The notes below the pieces were generated by a model. The model ran no database searches, was not told the DNA's origin, and saw only the letters and a program-made list of their open reading frames with translations. Positions 47,535 through 56,721 of a DNA stretch of 64,000 bases are shown one piece after another. A program made the translations under genes and the position numbers. The stretch comes from Gp6-AA40 sp035711805 (GTDB lineage Bacteria; Acidobacteriota; Vicinamibacteria; Vicinamibacterales; UBA2999). The stretch covers positions 1 through 64,000 of the forward strand of contig DASTBV010000065.1 in the NCBI GenBank assembly GCA_035711805.1, read 5' to 3'. Positions within the stretch are counted from its first letter, which is position 1. Each line of letters starts with the position of its first letter.

Positions 47535-48355
47535 GCCGCCCCGACCCGGTCTTTCTCGCCACCGCAGCTGAAATCGTCCTCCGCGCCGGCCACATCCAGA
47601 TGGCGCGCCGCAAGTCCGGATTCCGTGTCGACAAGAAGGGCACGATCGACCTCGTCACCGAGGTCGATCTGGAATGCGAGCGGATGTGCCGCGCGGTGAT
47701 CGCCGAGCGCTTTCCGGATCACGACGTGCTGGCCGAGGAGCTGAGCAGCGGTCCAGCCGAGCGTTCGTCGTCGACGCATCGATGGGTCTTCGATCCGCTG
47801 GACGGGACGACGAACTACGCGCACGGCCTGCCGATCTTCTGTGCGTCGCTGGCGCTCGAAATCAACGGACGTCCGGAAGCGGCCGCGATTTACGACCCGA
47901 CGCGAGGCGAGCTGTTTACGGCGGAGCGCGGCGAAGGCGCGTATGTGAGCGGCGTGCGGCTTCACGTGTCGAATACCGGCCGGCTGATCGATTCGCTCCT
48001 CGTCACCGGTTTTCCGTACGACGTGCACACGCAGCGCGACGACCTCGTGGGCCTTTTCGGCGCGTTCCTGGGCCAGGCACGGGCGGTGCGGCGCCTCGGT
48101 TCTGCCGCAATCGATCTCTGCTATGTCGCGGCCGGGCGGTTCGACGGCTTCTGGGAACAGCACCTCAAGCCGTGGGACGTCGCGGCGGGGGCATTGATCG
48201 TTTCGGAAGCGGGTGGAGTCGTGACCGGGATGGACGGGTCGCCGTTCGACTCGGTCGCCGCGCATCTGGTCGCGTCGAACGGACACGTCCACGGCGAGGT
48301 GCTCGATGTCATCCGGGTGTTCCGTGGCGAACGCTCTCTGCAGCGGACGGACTGA
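47531..48355 (+). CDS. Inositol monophosphatase family protein
   Basis: 274 aa with a GTG start. Metal-site motifs VTEVDLECERM, the Glu in LAEELSSG, FDPLDGTTNYAHGLPIFC and PWDVAAGALIVSEAGGVV. The family dephosphorylates inositol phosphates or related sugars, or acts on 3'-phosphoadenosine nucleotides (CysQ). The exact substrate cannot be read. Confidence 0.93.
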   Translation: MSRPDPVFLATAAEIVLRAGHIQMARRKSGFRVDKKGTIDLVTEVDLECERMCRAVIAERFPDHDVLAEELSSGPAERSSSTHRWVFDPLDGTTNYAHGLPIFCASLALEINGRPEAAAIYDPTRGELFTAERGEGAYVSGVRLHVSNTGRLIDSLLVTGFPYDVHTQRDDLVGLFGAFLGQARAVRRLGSAAIDLCYVAAGRFDGFWEQHLKPWDVAAGALIVSEAGGVVTGMDGSPFDSVAAHLVASNGHVHGEVLDVIRVFRGERSLQRTD

Positions 48356-48437
48356 CCTCTGACGACGGCAAATCTTCCCTGAAATCGCCCTTTCTCTCAG
48401 CTGAGCGGTTGGCATCGCCGGTGCAAGAGCCCGCCGC

Positions 48438-49139
48438 ATGCACAAGCGACTCTTACCTGTGCTGCTGTCTGTCTGCGCGATCGTGGCTGTCGCGCCGGCA
48501 ACCGCATCCGCACAGCAGACGATCAACTTCTCCCTGGGTGTGTTCACGCCACGCGGCGAGGATGCACGCGTCGCCGGCGACGTGCTCAACGCCAACCGCA
48601 ATTTTCTCTTCTTCGAGATCGACGACTTCACCAGCGCATCGATCGGCGCGGAATGGCTGGTGCCGCTCGGTGAGTATTTCGAAGCCGGAGCAGGCATCGG
48701 GTTCTCCCGCCGGACGGTGGACAGCGTGTACACGGATTTCACGGAGGACAACGGCGCGGAAGTCGCGCAGGAACTGAGGCTGCGGCAGGTGCCGTTTTCC
48801 TTTACCGTACGCGCGCTTCCGCTGGGGCAGCGAAACGCGCTGCAGCCGTACGTCGGCGCGGGACTCGGCGTGATCAACTGGCGCTATTCCGAGTCCGGAG
48901 ACTTCATCGACTTCAACAACAACCTGGAAATCTTCCGCGGGTCCTTCGTCGGCAGCGGCACGGCGACCGGGCCGATCGTCCTCGCCGGGCTCCGATTCGG
49001 CGGCGAGACGTTGAGCGTCGGCGGAGAGATCCGGTACCACGCCGCCGAAGGGGATCTCAACAGCGATTTCGCCGGCGACAAGATCGATCTCGGCGGCTGG
49101 ACGTACAACTTCACTATCGGGGTGCGATTCGGACGATGA
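48438..49139 (+). CDS. Outer-membrane beta-barrel protein
   Basis: 233 aa with a signal peptide (to A-S-A-Q), then QTINFSLGVFTPRGEDARVA, YFEAGAGIGFSRRTVDSVY, LQPYVGAGLGVINWRYSES, and a C-terminal strand NFTIGVRFGR. Alternating hydrophobic strands and the terminal aromatic/Arg fit an 8-strand or larger barrel. It is followed by repeat array H7. Confidence 0.75.
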   Translation: MHKRLLPVLLSVCAIVAVAPATASAQQTINFSLGVFTPRGEDARVAGDVLNANRNFLFFEIDDFTSASIGAEWLVPLGEYFEAGAGIGFSRRTVDSVYTDFTEDNGAEVAQELRLRQVPFSFTVRALPLGQRNALQPYVGAGLGVINWRYSESGDFIDFNNNLEIFRGSFVGSGTATGPIVLAGLRFGGETLSVGGEIRYHAAEGDLNSDFAGDKIDLGGWTYNFTIGVRFGR

Positions 49140-49145
49140 CAGGGG

Positions 49146-49222
49146 AATGCAGAATTCTGAATTCAGAAATCAGGCGGTTTCTGCATTCTGCATTCTGCAT
49201 TCTGAATTCTGAATTCTGAATT
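49146..49222. repeat. 7-bp-period hairpin array H7 (TTCTGCA / TTCTGAA)
   Basis: The right arm is six exact heptamers (TTCTGCA x3, TTCTGAA x3; 49179-49220). The left arm GCAGAATTCTGAATTCAG pairs with it. It fills the gap between the barrel gene and the stop codon of the glycosyltransferase. Array H8 uses the same heptamers. Confidence 0.85.
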
Positions 49223-50702
49223 ACTGGAGCCTGTATAAAGCCACTCCCCCGCCCGCGCACACACGCGTCATCGCCGCGGCAAACGAGACATCCTCGCGCA
49301 TCCGGCGCGCGAGGATGTCACCGCCTTCCGACTGTTCTTCGGCGATCAGCCAGCCCGCATGCGCGGCGGGCCGGGTCGAAAGCGCCAGTTCCCAGATCGC
49401 GCCGTTTCCCTCGTGGACGAAATCCGCGATAGCGAACCCGTCTCGCGACAGCTCCTGCAGGTAGTGCGCGAGCGAGCCCATGCTCGCCAGAATCTTCTCG
49501 CCACCGTAACCACCGCGCAGGCAGTCGGTCACGCCGCGCCGCTCGATCGTCCGCGGTACGTCCCACTGCGCCTCTTCGAGCATCGGCGCCTGCAGGCCCA
49601 ACGGCGGCGACTCGACCACCGACGCAGTCAGCAGCGCTGCGGCGAGGGCAACCGCCACGCCGTGCCGGCGGAACTGCGCAACGGCAAGACCGCCACCCAG
49701 CGCACAGGCGGCCGACAGGACGACCATGTAGCGGATTCGAAACGGGTGTCCTTCGACGAACGCGTAAAACGGTAGAACGGCGGCGGCCGCGAGCGCGAGC
49801 GGAATGAGCGCGCGAGTCGCGGCTGGGCGCGACGCGGATCGGACAATCAGCCAGAAGGCTGTGCCTATCGCGACGATCTCCAGCACGTAGCCGCTCAGGC
49901 GGTGTGTTCCCCACCACACGGCAATGAACGATTTGAGGGGAAGTCCGTGGTAGGTCGGGTCCACTTCGTAGAAGCCGCCCGCCACGAGCCACCGGCCGGT
50001 CGTGATCCGGCTGTTGAGAGAAAACAGCAGGATTGCCAGCGCCGGCCAGACGGCAAGGCGGGCGATCAGCCGGGCGGTTCGACCGGGTCTGACGCCGCCT
50101 CGGATTAGCGAGAGTCCGGCCAATGCCAGCGCAGCGGACAGGATCAGCCACGCTTCGTACCGCGTCCACGCGGCAGCGAACAGCGTCGCGGCGAGTCTCG
50201 CTGGTACATGGAGTCCGGCTTCCTTGTCCGCCGTCACCCACTCATAGATCCACAGCAGCGCGAGAAACACCAACCCGAGCGTCAGCGACTCCGTCATCGG
50301 TGTGCTCTGCAGATACAGCAGGTTCGGGTTGACGACCAGAAGCGCTGCCGCGGTGACTGCGCCTGGCGCCGAACCGGTCATCGTCAGCACCAGGCGGGCC
50401 GCAGCCCAGACCATCAGCGTGAAGGACGCGATCGACACGAGCGACGCGAACGCGCCGGTGCGATAGAGGACGTCGATCTGCGCCGGAAGAATCTGAATCA
50501 GGTGGGGCAGTGGCAGCCAGACGGCGCCGATCTGCTGCCAGCCAGGTGTGATGCTGTCGATGACACGCCGGGCCACGACCAGATGCGCCTTGGCATCGTA
50601 GTGGCTGAGCACGAGGTCCAGTTCGAGAAAGCGGATCCATGCGGCGGCGCCGCACAGGAAGGCGACCGCGGCGAGGATGCGTGGAAGGCGCGGGATGATC
50701 AC
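49221..50702 (-). CDS. Membrane protein, probable ArnT/PMT-like glycosyltransferase
   Basis: 493 aa with about ten membrane segments. Near the N-terminus LDLVLSHYDAKAHLVVARRV carries an acidic/His loop of the kind that binds the lipid-linked donor, and YLQSTPMTESLTLGLVFLAL follows. The C-terminal region is periplasmic. It probably transfers a sugar from a polyprenyl-phosphate donor. GTG at 50702 is preferred, since the longer start at 50759 would overlap the divergent gene. Confidence 0.65.
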   Translation of the reverse strand: MIIPRLPRILAAVAFLCGAAAWIRFLELDLVLSHYDAKAHLVVARRVIDSITPGWQQIGAVWLPLPHLIQILPAQIDVLYRTGAFASLVSIASFTLMVWAAARLVLTMTGSAPGAVTAAALLVVNPNLLYLQSTPMTESLTLGLVFLALLWIYEWVTADKEAGLHVPARLAATLFAAAWTRYEAWLILSAALALAGLSLIRGGVRPGRTARLIARLAVWPALAILLFSLNSRITTGRWLVAGGFYEVDPTYHGLPLKSFIAVWWGTHRLSGYVLEIVAIGTAFWLIVRSASRPAATRALIPLALAAAAVLPFYAFVEGHPFRIRYMVVLSAACALGGGLAVAQFRRHGVAVALAAALLTASVVESPPLGLQAPMLEEAQWDVPRTIERRGVTDCLRGGYGGEKILASMGSLAHYLQELSRDGFAIADFVHEGNGAIWELALSTRPAAHAGWLIAEEQSEGGDILARRMREDVSFAAAMTRVCAGGGVALYRLQ

Positions 50703-50732
50703 GAGGCGCTGCTCAGCATATTCTGTGTAGGC

Positions 50733-51332
50733 GTGCGGTCGTTCATCGGTTGGCTCCATACCCTGGCGCTCGGTCTCGGCGGTCCCGGTCTCTTCGCGGT
50801 GGCGTTCCTCGATGCGTCGTTCCTGTCGCTGCCGCACATCAACGACCTGCTTGTGGTCGTCATGGTTACCGAACACAAGAACCGGATGCTCTATTACGCC
50901 GCCATGGCCACGTTCGGCTCGGTGACCGGCTGTTACGTCCTGTATTACCTGGCGGAAAAAGGCGGCGAGGCGTTCCTGCACAAGCGCCTGAAAGCGGTTG
51001 CCGTCGAGCGGGCGCTCGCGGCCTACAAGCGCAACGGGCTGATGGCGCTGATGATCCCGGCGTTGTTGCCGCCGCCGGCGCCGTTCAAGCTGTTCGTGCT
51101 CGCCGCCGGCGTGGCGCGCGTGCGGCCGATGCAGTTCATCGTCGCGCTGACGCTGGCACGCGGCGCCCGCTACGTCGCGCTTGGCATCCTCGCTGTTTAC
51201 TATGGCGATCAGGCGCTGGAGTTGATGAGGACCCATGGGCGCGTGGTCGCGCTCGTCGTCGTCGGACTCCTCGTGGCAGCCGCCGTTGCCGTGTGGGTGA
51301 TGCGCAGGAAAGCAGGGCGTGAGCGAACCTGA
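50733..51332 (+). CDS. DedA/VTT family membrane protein
   Basis: 199 aa with a GTG start. FAVAFLDASFLSLPHINDLL, FGSVTGCYVLYYLAEKGGEA, and IPALLPPPAPFKLFVLAAGV are DedA/SNARE-associated hallmarks (reentrant loops with Gly/Pro). DedA proteins scramble or recycle polyprenyl-phosphate or phospholipids. The next gene, a dolichol-phosphate-mannose synthase type GT2, overlaps by 14 nt, which fits polyprenyl-phosphate sugar metabolism. Confidence 0.8.
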   Translation: MRSFIGWLHTLALGLGGPGLFAVAFLDASFLSLPHINDLLVVVMVTEHKNRMLYYAAMATFGSVTGCYVLYYLAEKGGEAFLHKRLKAVAVERALAAYKRNGLMALMIPALLPPPAPFKLFVLAAGVARVRPMQFIVALTLARGARYVALGILAVYYGDQALELMRTHGRVVALVVVGLLVAAAVAVWVMRRKAGRERT

Positions 51333-52104
51333 ATTGTCCGTCGTGATTCCGCTGCGGGACGAGGAAGCGAACGTCGTCCCCCTGCACGCGGAGCTCAGCA
51401 GCGTCCTGCAATCGATGCGGCGGCCCTATGAAGCGATCCTGGTCGAGGACGGCAGCTCGGATCAGACGTTTGCGCGGCTGTGTGAGATCCAGGCGCAGGA
51501 CCCTCGCGTCCGCGTCATCCGGTTCACGAAGAACTTCGGCCAGACAGCGGCGTTTGCCGCCGGATTCGCCGCCGCCCGGGGGCGGCTCGTCATCACCGCG
51601 GACGGCGATCTGCAGAACGACCTCTCGGACATACCGAAGCTGGTCGAGCTTGCGGCATCGCACGACATCGTCTGCGGCTGGCGGAAGCGGCGCAAGGATA
51701 CGTTCCTGACGCGGCAGCTGCCGTCGATGGTGGCCAACTGGCTGCTCGGCCTCGTGTCCGGCGTGCGTCTGCACGACAACGGCTGCTCGCTGAAGGTCTT
51801 TCGTGCCGAGGTGGTCAAGCCGCTGAAGCTTCGGCCCGGCATGCATCGCTACCTGCCCGCGATTGCCAGTCAGCTCGGCGACCGCGTCGCCGAGCTGCCG
51901 GTCAACCATCGGCCGCGGCGGTTTGGCCGGTCGAAGTACGGTCTCTCCCGAACCTTCACGGTCGCCAACGACCTGCTGCGTCTCCGCAGCGTCATGCGCT
52001 CGGCGATCGATCCCGCTGCGCCCGGTCAGCCGATCTACGAAATCGCCGAGTTGCGGGAGTCGTCTCGGACCGGAACGGACGGTTCGGGCCAGCTGTTACA
52101 CTAG
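51319..52104 (+). CDS. Family 2 glycosyltransferase (polyprenyl-phosphate sugar synthase type)
   Basis: 261 aa with a GTG start. SVVIPLRDEEANVVPLHAEL, VEDGSSDQTF, ITADGDLQNDLSDIPKLVEL (DxD-like DGD), GWRKRRKDTFLTRQLPSMVA, HRPRRFGRSKYGLSRTF. This resembles DPM1/ArnC enzymes without the C-terminal membrane helices. The product could feed the membrane transferase encoded on the other side of the DedA gene. Confidence 0.88.
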   Translation: MSEPELSVVIPLRDEEANVVPLHAELSSVLQSMRRPYEAILVEDGSSDQTFARLCEIQAQDPRVRVIRFTKNFGQTAAFAAGFAAARGRLVITADGDLQNDLSDIPKLVELAASHDIVCGWRKRRKDTFLTRQLPSMVANWLLGLVSGVRLHDNGCSLKVFRAEVVKPLKLRPGMHRYLPAIASQLGDRVAELPVNHRPRRFGRSKYGLSRTFTVANDLLRLRSVMRSAIDPAAPGQPIYEIAELRESSRTGTDGSGQLLH

Positions 52105-52109
52105 GCGAC

Positions 52110-52133
52110 GGTCCGCCTGAAGGCGGACACTAC
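52110..52133. repeat. REP-like palindrome, GTAGTGTCC family
   Basis: On the minus strand: GTAGT, then GTCCGCCT / AGGCGGAC around TC. It lies between the glycosyltransferase stop and the ttcA start, 7 bp before the ATG, so it occupies the place of a ribosome binding site. Confidence 0.7.
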
Positions 52134-52140
52134 AGGGCCA

Positions 52141-52968
52141 ATGGCGTACCGCAGTCCCCTCGAAGCGCGAATATCGAAGCGCACGACCAAAGCGATCACC
52201 GACTTCAACCTGATTGAAGACGGCGACCGGATCATGGTCGGCCTGTCCGGCGGCAAGGACAGCTGGGCGCTGATGCAGGTGCTCGACAACCTGCGGCAGC
52301 GGGCGCCGATCCGGTTTTCCCTCATCGCCGTGAACGTCGATTCCGGCTACAAGGACTTCAAGCACGGCGTCATCGCCAGGACCTGTGAGGAGCGCGGCTG
52401 GGAGTACCGGATCGAGCACACGTCGATCGGCGACGTGATGGACGACATCCTCGACTCGAATGCGACGCCCTGCTCGCTGTGCGCGCGGCTGCGCCGCGGC
52501 GTGCTGTACCGCATTGCGTCGGAGGTCGGCGCCACGAAGATCGCCCTCGGCCACCACATGGACGACTTCATCGAGACGCTCCTGCTGAACCTGTTCTTCG
52601 CCGGTGCGCTCAAGGCGATGCCCGCCCGCCTGGTGTCCGACAACGGCGAGCACGTCGTCATCCGGCCGCTCGCGTATGTGGGCGAGGATGAAGCGCGGCT
52701 GTACACGAAGGAAGTCGGCCTGCCGATCATCGGCTGCTGCTGCCCGGCATGTGGCGATCTGAGCCTGCAGCGGCAGCGGGTCAAGCGATTGATCATGGAC
52801 CTCGAGGTCGAACATCCCGGCGTCAAGCAGTCGATGCTCAAGGCGCTCGGCAACGTCATGCCGCGGCACCTGCTCGACACCCGCCTCAACCCCAGCGGCG
52901 AGCTGCGCGACAGCGTAGCGCTGCGCCTGGATGACGAATCGTCGAAGCTAATCCAGATCCAGCATTAG
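52141..52968 (+). CDS. ttcA: tRNA 2-thiocytidine(32) biosynthesis protein
   Basis: 275 aa. PP-loop GLSGGKDSWALM; cysteine pair TPCSLCARLRRGVLYR, which holds the Fe-S cluster; a third Cys-rich motif GCCCPACGDLSLQRQRVKRL. TtcA thiolates C32 of certain tRNAs. The repeat just upstream leaves no clear Shine-Dalgarno sequence. Confidence 0.9.
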   Translation: MAYRSPLEARISKRTTKAITDFNLIEDGDRIMVGLSGGKDSWALMQVLDNLRQRAPIRFSLIAVNVDSGYKDFKHGVIARTCEERGWEYRIEHTSIGDVMDDILDSNATPCSLCARLRRGVLYRIASEVGATKIALGHHMDDFIETLLLNLFFAGALKAMPARLVSDNGEHVVIRPLAYVGEDEARLYTKEVGLPIIGCCCPACGDLSLQRQRVKRLIMDLEVEHPGVKQSMLKALGNVMPRHLLDTRLNPSGELRDSVALRLDDESSKLIQIQH

Positions 52969-52976
52969 CCACCGAG

Positions 52977-53426
52977 GTGCGCGCGCTTCTGCAGAGAGTC
53001 ACCTCGGCGCGCGTTCTTGTGGGCCGGGCGATCACCGGCGAGATCGGCCGTGGGCTTCTCGTCTTCGTCGGGGTCGGCCGCGACGACACGATCGACGATG
53101 TGAAGTACCTCGCCGCCAAGATCTGCGACCTCCGTGTCTTCGAGAGTGATGCCGGCAAGCCGATGGATCGGTCTGTCCTCGATGTCGGCGGCAGCCTCTT
53201 GGTCGTGTCGCAGTTCACGTTGTATGGCGACGTGCGGAAAGGCCGCCGCCCATCCTTCGATGGCGCGGCGCCGCCCGATGATGCGCGCCGGCTGTATGAG
53301 GAGTTCGTGAGAGAATTGCGCGCGACGCGCCTGCCGGTGGCCACCGGCGAATTTCAGGCGATGATGCAGGTCGAGTTGGTGAACGACGGACCGGTCACCC
53401 TCCTCATCGACAGCAGGAAACAGTGA
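52977..53426 (+). CDS. dtd: D-aminoacyl-tRNA deacylase
   Basis: 149 aa with a GTG start. RALLQRVTSARVLVG, LLVVSQFTLYGDVRKGRRPS (Ser-Gln motif), and VELVNDGPVTLLIDS (the cis-Gly-Pro motif). Dtd removes D-amino acids from charged tRNA. It is 8 bp after ttcA, so likely cotranscribed. Confidence 0.95.
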   Translation: MRALLQRVTSARVLVGRAITGEIGRGLLVFVGVGRDDTIDDVKYLAAKICDLRVFESDAGKPMDRSVLDVGGSLLVVSQFTLYGDVRKGRRPSFDGAAPPDDARRLYEEFVRELRATRLPVATGEFQAMMQVELVNDGPVTLLIDSRKQ

Positions 53427-53439
53427 GGCGTCCGTATCG

Positions 53440-54279
53440 ATGACACGTCTGCTCTGTGCGGTTTTCATCCTGTTCGCGGCCAGCGGGGCTGGCGCGCAGC
53501 AGCGCCCGCTCACGACCGAGGATCCCGAGACGATCGGGGCCGGACGGCTGCTCGCCGAAGCGGGCTTCGATTATTCGCGCGATGTGGAATACCCGGCCTC
53601 CGGCCTCGAGGGAGAGCTGTTCCGGTTTCCGGTCATCGGCTTCAGCATCGGCGTCAGCTCGATCGCCGAGATTCAGATCGATGGCGGCTTCTATAACCGG
53701 TTGAGCATCTCGGATCGCCGCGATGCGCCGCTCGCGTCGATGGTCACCGCAACCGGCGACTCGACCTCCAGCGTGGAGGACATCGTTATCGGCACCAAGG
53801 TTCGTCTCGTACCTGAAGGTGCGGCGAACCCCGCAATCGGGTTTCGATTCGCGACGAAACTGCCGAACGCGTCGAATGAAAGCGGCATCGGCCTCGACAC
53901 GACCGACTTCTTCGCGTCGCTGCTCGTCGGCAAGACCGTACGGTCGATCCGCATCGTGGGTAACGGCGGGCTGGGCATCCTCGGCGACCCGACGCGAGGG
54001 GATCGCCAGAACGATGTGGTGACCTACGGCGTCTCGCTCGCCCGCGCCATCACCGACGCCGCGGAGCTGGTCGGCGAGATCAACGGGTGGCTCGACGTCC
54101 GCAACGGCGAACCGCCGCCTGGCACCGACTCGCGCGGCATTCTCAGAGTCGGCAGCCGCTATACCATCGGCGGCTGGCGCGGCGACGTGTCGCTCTTGTT
54201 CGGGTTGACGTCCAACGATCCGGCCGTCGGCGTCGGCGCCGGTTTCACCTACGTCTTCAACGCGTTTTCGGTGCCTTGA
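53440..54279 (+). CDS. Outer-membrane protein, hypothetical
   Basis: 279 aa with a signal peptide (to A-G-A-Q). The mature start PLTTEDPETIGAGRLLAEAG and beta-rich body (FDYSRDVEYPASGLEGELFR, SVEDIVIGTKVRLVPEGAAN, GWRGDVSLLFGLTSNDPAVG) resemble transporter-like beta-barrels. No partner identifies the substrate. Its TGA stop overlaps the TTG start of the next gene. Confidence 0.65.
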   Translation: MTRLLCAVFILFAASGAGAQQRPLTTEDPETIGAGRLLAEAGFDYSRDVEYPASGLEGELFRFPVIGFSIGVSSIAEIQIDGGFYNRLSISDRRDAPLASMVTATGDSTSSVEDIVIGTKVRLVPEGAANPAIGFRFATKLPNASNESGIGLDTTDFFASLLVGKTVRSIRIVGNGGLGILGDPTRGDRQNDVVTYGVSLARAITDAAELVGEINGWLDVRNGEPPPGTDSRGILRVGSRYTIGGWRGDVSLLFGLTSNDPAVGVGAGFTYVFNAFSVP

Positions 54280-55076
54280 ACATCGTCAAGGCGCACGCGT
54301 ACGGAAACGACTTCCTGCTCGCACCTGCTGACGGCGCGCCGGGCGATCTGCCGGCGCTGGCCCGTGCCGCCTGTCATCGGCATACAGGCATTGGCGCCGA
54401 CGGCCTGATCCTCTACACGCTGCGTGAACGCGGTGCGACGATGAAGCTGCTGAACGCGGATGGCAGCTGGTCGGAGCTCTCCGGCAACGGCCTGCGCTGT
54501 CTCGCGGCGTTGGTGGCGCACGTGCAGAATCTGCGGCCCGGTGTGACGGTCAGCATCGACAGCGACGCCGGCCTGAAGACGCTCGACTTCCTCGCACAGG
54601 ACGGCTGTCGTTACGAGTTCCGCGCGGCGATGGGCCACCCGGTGGACATCCGGCAGGTCACGATCGCGGCGGCCGGTGAAACGCTGACGGCGACAGTTCT
54701 TCGTACAGGCAACCCCCAATGCGTGGTCCTCGGACCGCTGCCTGCGCCGGAACGCTTCCACATGCTGGGCCCGGCGCTGTCCACGCATTCGATGTTTGCG
54801 GAGGGCACCAACGTGGAATTCGCTCAGGTGGACGCTCCCGACCGGGTTCGGATCCTGATCTGGGAGCGCGGTGTCGGGCCGACCTCCTCGTCGGGAACCG
54901 GATCGACAGCCGCCGCCGTGGCTGCTGCCGCCCATGGCGGCGCCTCGCGTTCGATAGACGTGATGGCGCCCGGCGGGCTGCAGCACGTGGACTGGCAGGA
55001 GTCCGGAGCGTATCTGACCGGTTGGGCAGATCTGGTCCTCGAGGGGCGATGGCTCGAGGACGGCCGGACGGGCTGA
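54276..55076 (+). CDS. dapF: Diaminopimelate epimerase homologue with both catalytic cysteines replaced by Ser
   Basis: 266 aa with a TTG start (overlap with the previous stop). The fold signatures are present: KAHAYGNDFLLAP, HRHTGIGADGLIL, ELSGNGLRCLAALV, TGNPQCVV, EGTNVEFAQV and ERGVGPTSSSGTGSTAAA. In DapF the two acid/base residues are Cys in (E/M)CGNG and ACGTG; here they are Ser69 and Ser206. The gene is otherwise intact. It may act poorly as an epimerase or have another activity. The next start overlaps its stop (TGATG). Confidence 0.75.
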   Translation: MNIVKAHAYGNDFLLAPADGAPGDLPALARAACHRHTGIGADGLILYTLRERGATMKLLNADGSWSELSGNGLRCLAALVAHVQNLRPGVTVSIDSDAGLKTLDFLAQDGCRYEFRAAMGHPVDIRQVTIAAAGETLTATVLRTGNPQCVVLGPLPAPERFHMLGPALSTHSMFAEGTNVEFAQVDAPDRVRILIWERGVGPTSSSGTGSTAAAVAAAAHGGASRSIDVMAPGGLQHVDWQESGAYLTGWADLVLEGRWLEDGRTG

Positions 55077-56593
55077 TGCGGACGTTTCACAGCGCGATCC
55101 AGGCCGTCGAGACGTATTCGCCTGCGGAGGAGGCGTTCAACACCCGCCGCCGCACCATTGGCCTGTTCCTCGGTCCCATCGTCTGCATCGCGCTGCTGAT
55201 CGCGCCGCTACCGCTTGCCGCGCCGGCGCATCGAGTGGCGGCCATCCTGGGGATGATGATCGTCTTCTGGGTCACCGAGGCGCTGCCGCTTGCTGTCACG
55301 GCGCTGCTCGGGCCGGTCCTCGCCGTCCTGTTTCGTGTCGTCCCGGTACGTGCGGCGTTTGCCGCATTCGCCGACCCGATCATCTTCGTCTTCATCGGCA
55401 GCTTCATTCTCGCCGAGGCGATGTTCGTGCACGGCGTCGATCGCCGCATTGCCTACACCGCGCTCTCGTGGCGGTTCGTCGGGACGAGCGCCATGCGCAT
55501 CCTGATCACCTTCGGGGCCGTCACGACCATTCTGTCGATGTGGATGAGCAATACCGCCACGACGGCGATGATGTTTCCGATCGGCCTGTCGATCGTGGCG
55601 CACCTCGCGCGCAGCGGCATGGAGGGCGCGCGCCAGTTCGCGCTCGTCATGATGCTGATCACCTCGTTCGGCGCATCCATCGGCGGCATGGCGACGCCGG
55701 TCGGGACGCCGCCGAACCTGATTGGCGTCGGGATGCTCGAAAAGCTTGCCGGCGTGGACATCACATTCTTCCAGTGGATGCTGCTCGGCGTGCCCGCGAT
55801 GATGCTGATGTTCGGCTTGATTGTGCTCCAGTTCTACTTTGCCGGAGCGCGTCACGCGCGCGTGGACGCCACCAGCACCCAGATCGTTCGCGACGAGCTC
55901 GAAAAGCTCGGGAGCGTCTCACGCGGTCAACGGAACGTCCTCGTCGCCTTTGGCATCACGGTGCTGCTGTGGGTGGCGCCAGGCGTGTTTGCCATTGCCG
56001 GCGTGGACGATACGGCATTTGCCCGCGGCTTCGCGCAGGCCGTGCCTGAAAGCGTGGCCGCCATGCTCGGCGCGCTGCTCCTGTTCGTGCTTCCAGTCAA
56101 CTGGACCGGACGGAGCTTTACCCTCACGTGGGAGCAGGCGCTGAAGATCGACTGGGGTGTGATTCTGCTCTTCGGCGGCGGCCTGGCCATGGGCGAGCTG
56201 GCGTTCTCGACGGGTCTCGCCGAAGCGCTGGGGAAAGGCATCACGGCCTGGCTGCCGTCGCAGACCACCGTCGCGTTGACGATGTTGTTCACGGGCGCCG
56301 CGATCGTGCTGTCGGAAGCGACGTCCAACACCGCCGCGGCAAATATGATCGTGCCGATTGCGATTGCGGTCTCGCAGGCGGCGGGCGTGCCGCCGCTCCA
56401 GCCGGCGCTTGGTGCGACGCTGGGCGCGAGCATGGGGTTCATGATGCCGGTGTCGACGCCGCCGAACGCGATCGTCTACAGCTCCGGCTTCATTCCGATC
56501 ACCTCGATGATGAAGTACGGCATCCTCCTCGACGTCGCCGGCTTCATCATCATCGTCGGACTGGTGCTCGGCCTCGGTCCGCTGGTCTTCTAG
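55076..56593 (+). CDS. SLC13/DASS family sodium-coupled anion transporter
   Basis: 505 aa with about eleven membrane segments. WVTEALPLAVTALLGPVLAV, SNTATTAMMFPIGLSI, ATPVGTPPNLIGVGML and the second half-site SEATSNTAAANMIVP with MPVSTPPNAIVYSSGFI are the paired SNT motifs of DASS transporters for di/tricarboxylates or sulfate. A DASS signature is clear; the substrate is not. Confidence 0.92.
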   Translation: MRTFHSAIQAVETYSPAEEAFNTRRRTIGLFLGPIVCIALLIAPLPLAAPAHRVAAILGMMIVFWVTEALPLAVTALLGPVLAVLFRVVPVRAAFAAFADPIIFVFIGSFILAEAMFVHGVDRRIAYTALSWRFVGTSAMRILITFGAVTTILSMWMSNTATTAMMFPIGLSIVAHLARSGMEGARQFALVMMLITSFGASIGGMATPVGTPPNLIGVGMLEKLAGVDITFFQWMLLGVPAMMLMFGLIVLQFYFAGARHARVDATSTQIVRDELEKLGSVSRGQRNVLVAFGITVLLWVAPGVFAIAGVDDTAFARGFAQAVPESVAAMLGALLLFVLPVNWTGRSFTLTWEQALKIDWGVILLFGGGLAMGELAFSTGLAEALGKGITAWLPSQTTVALTMLFTGAAIVLSEATSNTAAANMIVPIAIAVSQAAGVPPLQPALGATLGASMGFMMPVSTPPNAIVYSSGFIPITSMMKYGILLDVAGFIIIVGLVLGLGPLVF

Positions 56594-56675
56594 CGCATCT
56601 TTCAGATCTGTCGCGCGAATGTCGTGGGGCGAGCCTTTCAGGCTCGCCTCGCCAACCCGAAGGGTTCGCGCCACG
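56591..56675. repeat. Palindrome cluster: GCATCTTTCAGAT motif and GATCGTGG-family copy 3
   Basis: TAGCGCATCTTTCAGAT (56591-56607) resembles the hairpin GCATCTTCCAGATGC at 5189-5203. It is followed by TCGTGGGGCGAGCCT / AGGCTCGCC (56622-56647) and a third hairpin-like CCCGAAGGG to GCGCCACG. It lies between the transporter stop and the convergent DUF4398 gene. Confidence 0.6.
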
Positions 56676-56721
56676 GGGCAGAAATCCGCGCTGGCGGGTT
56701 CGAAGTTTCTGCGTACTCGGC

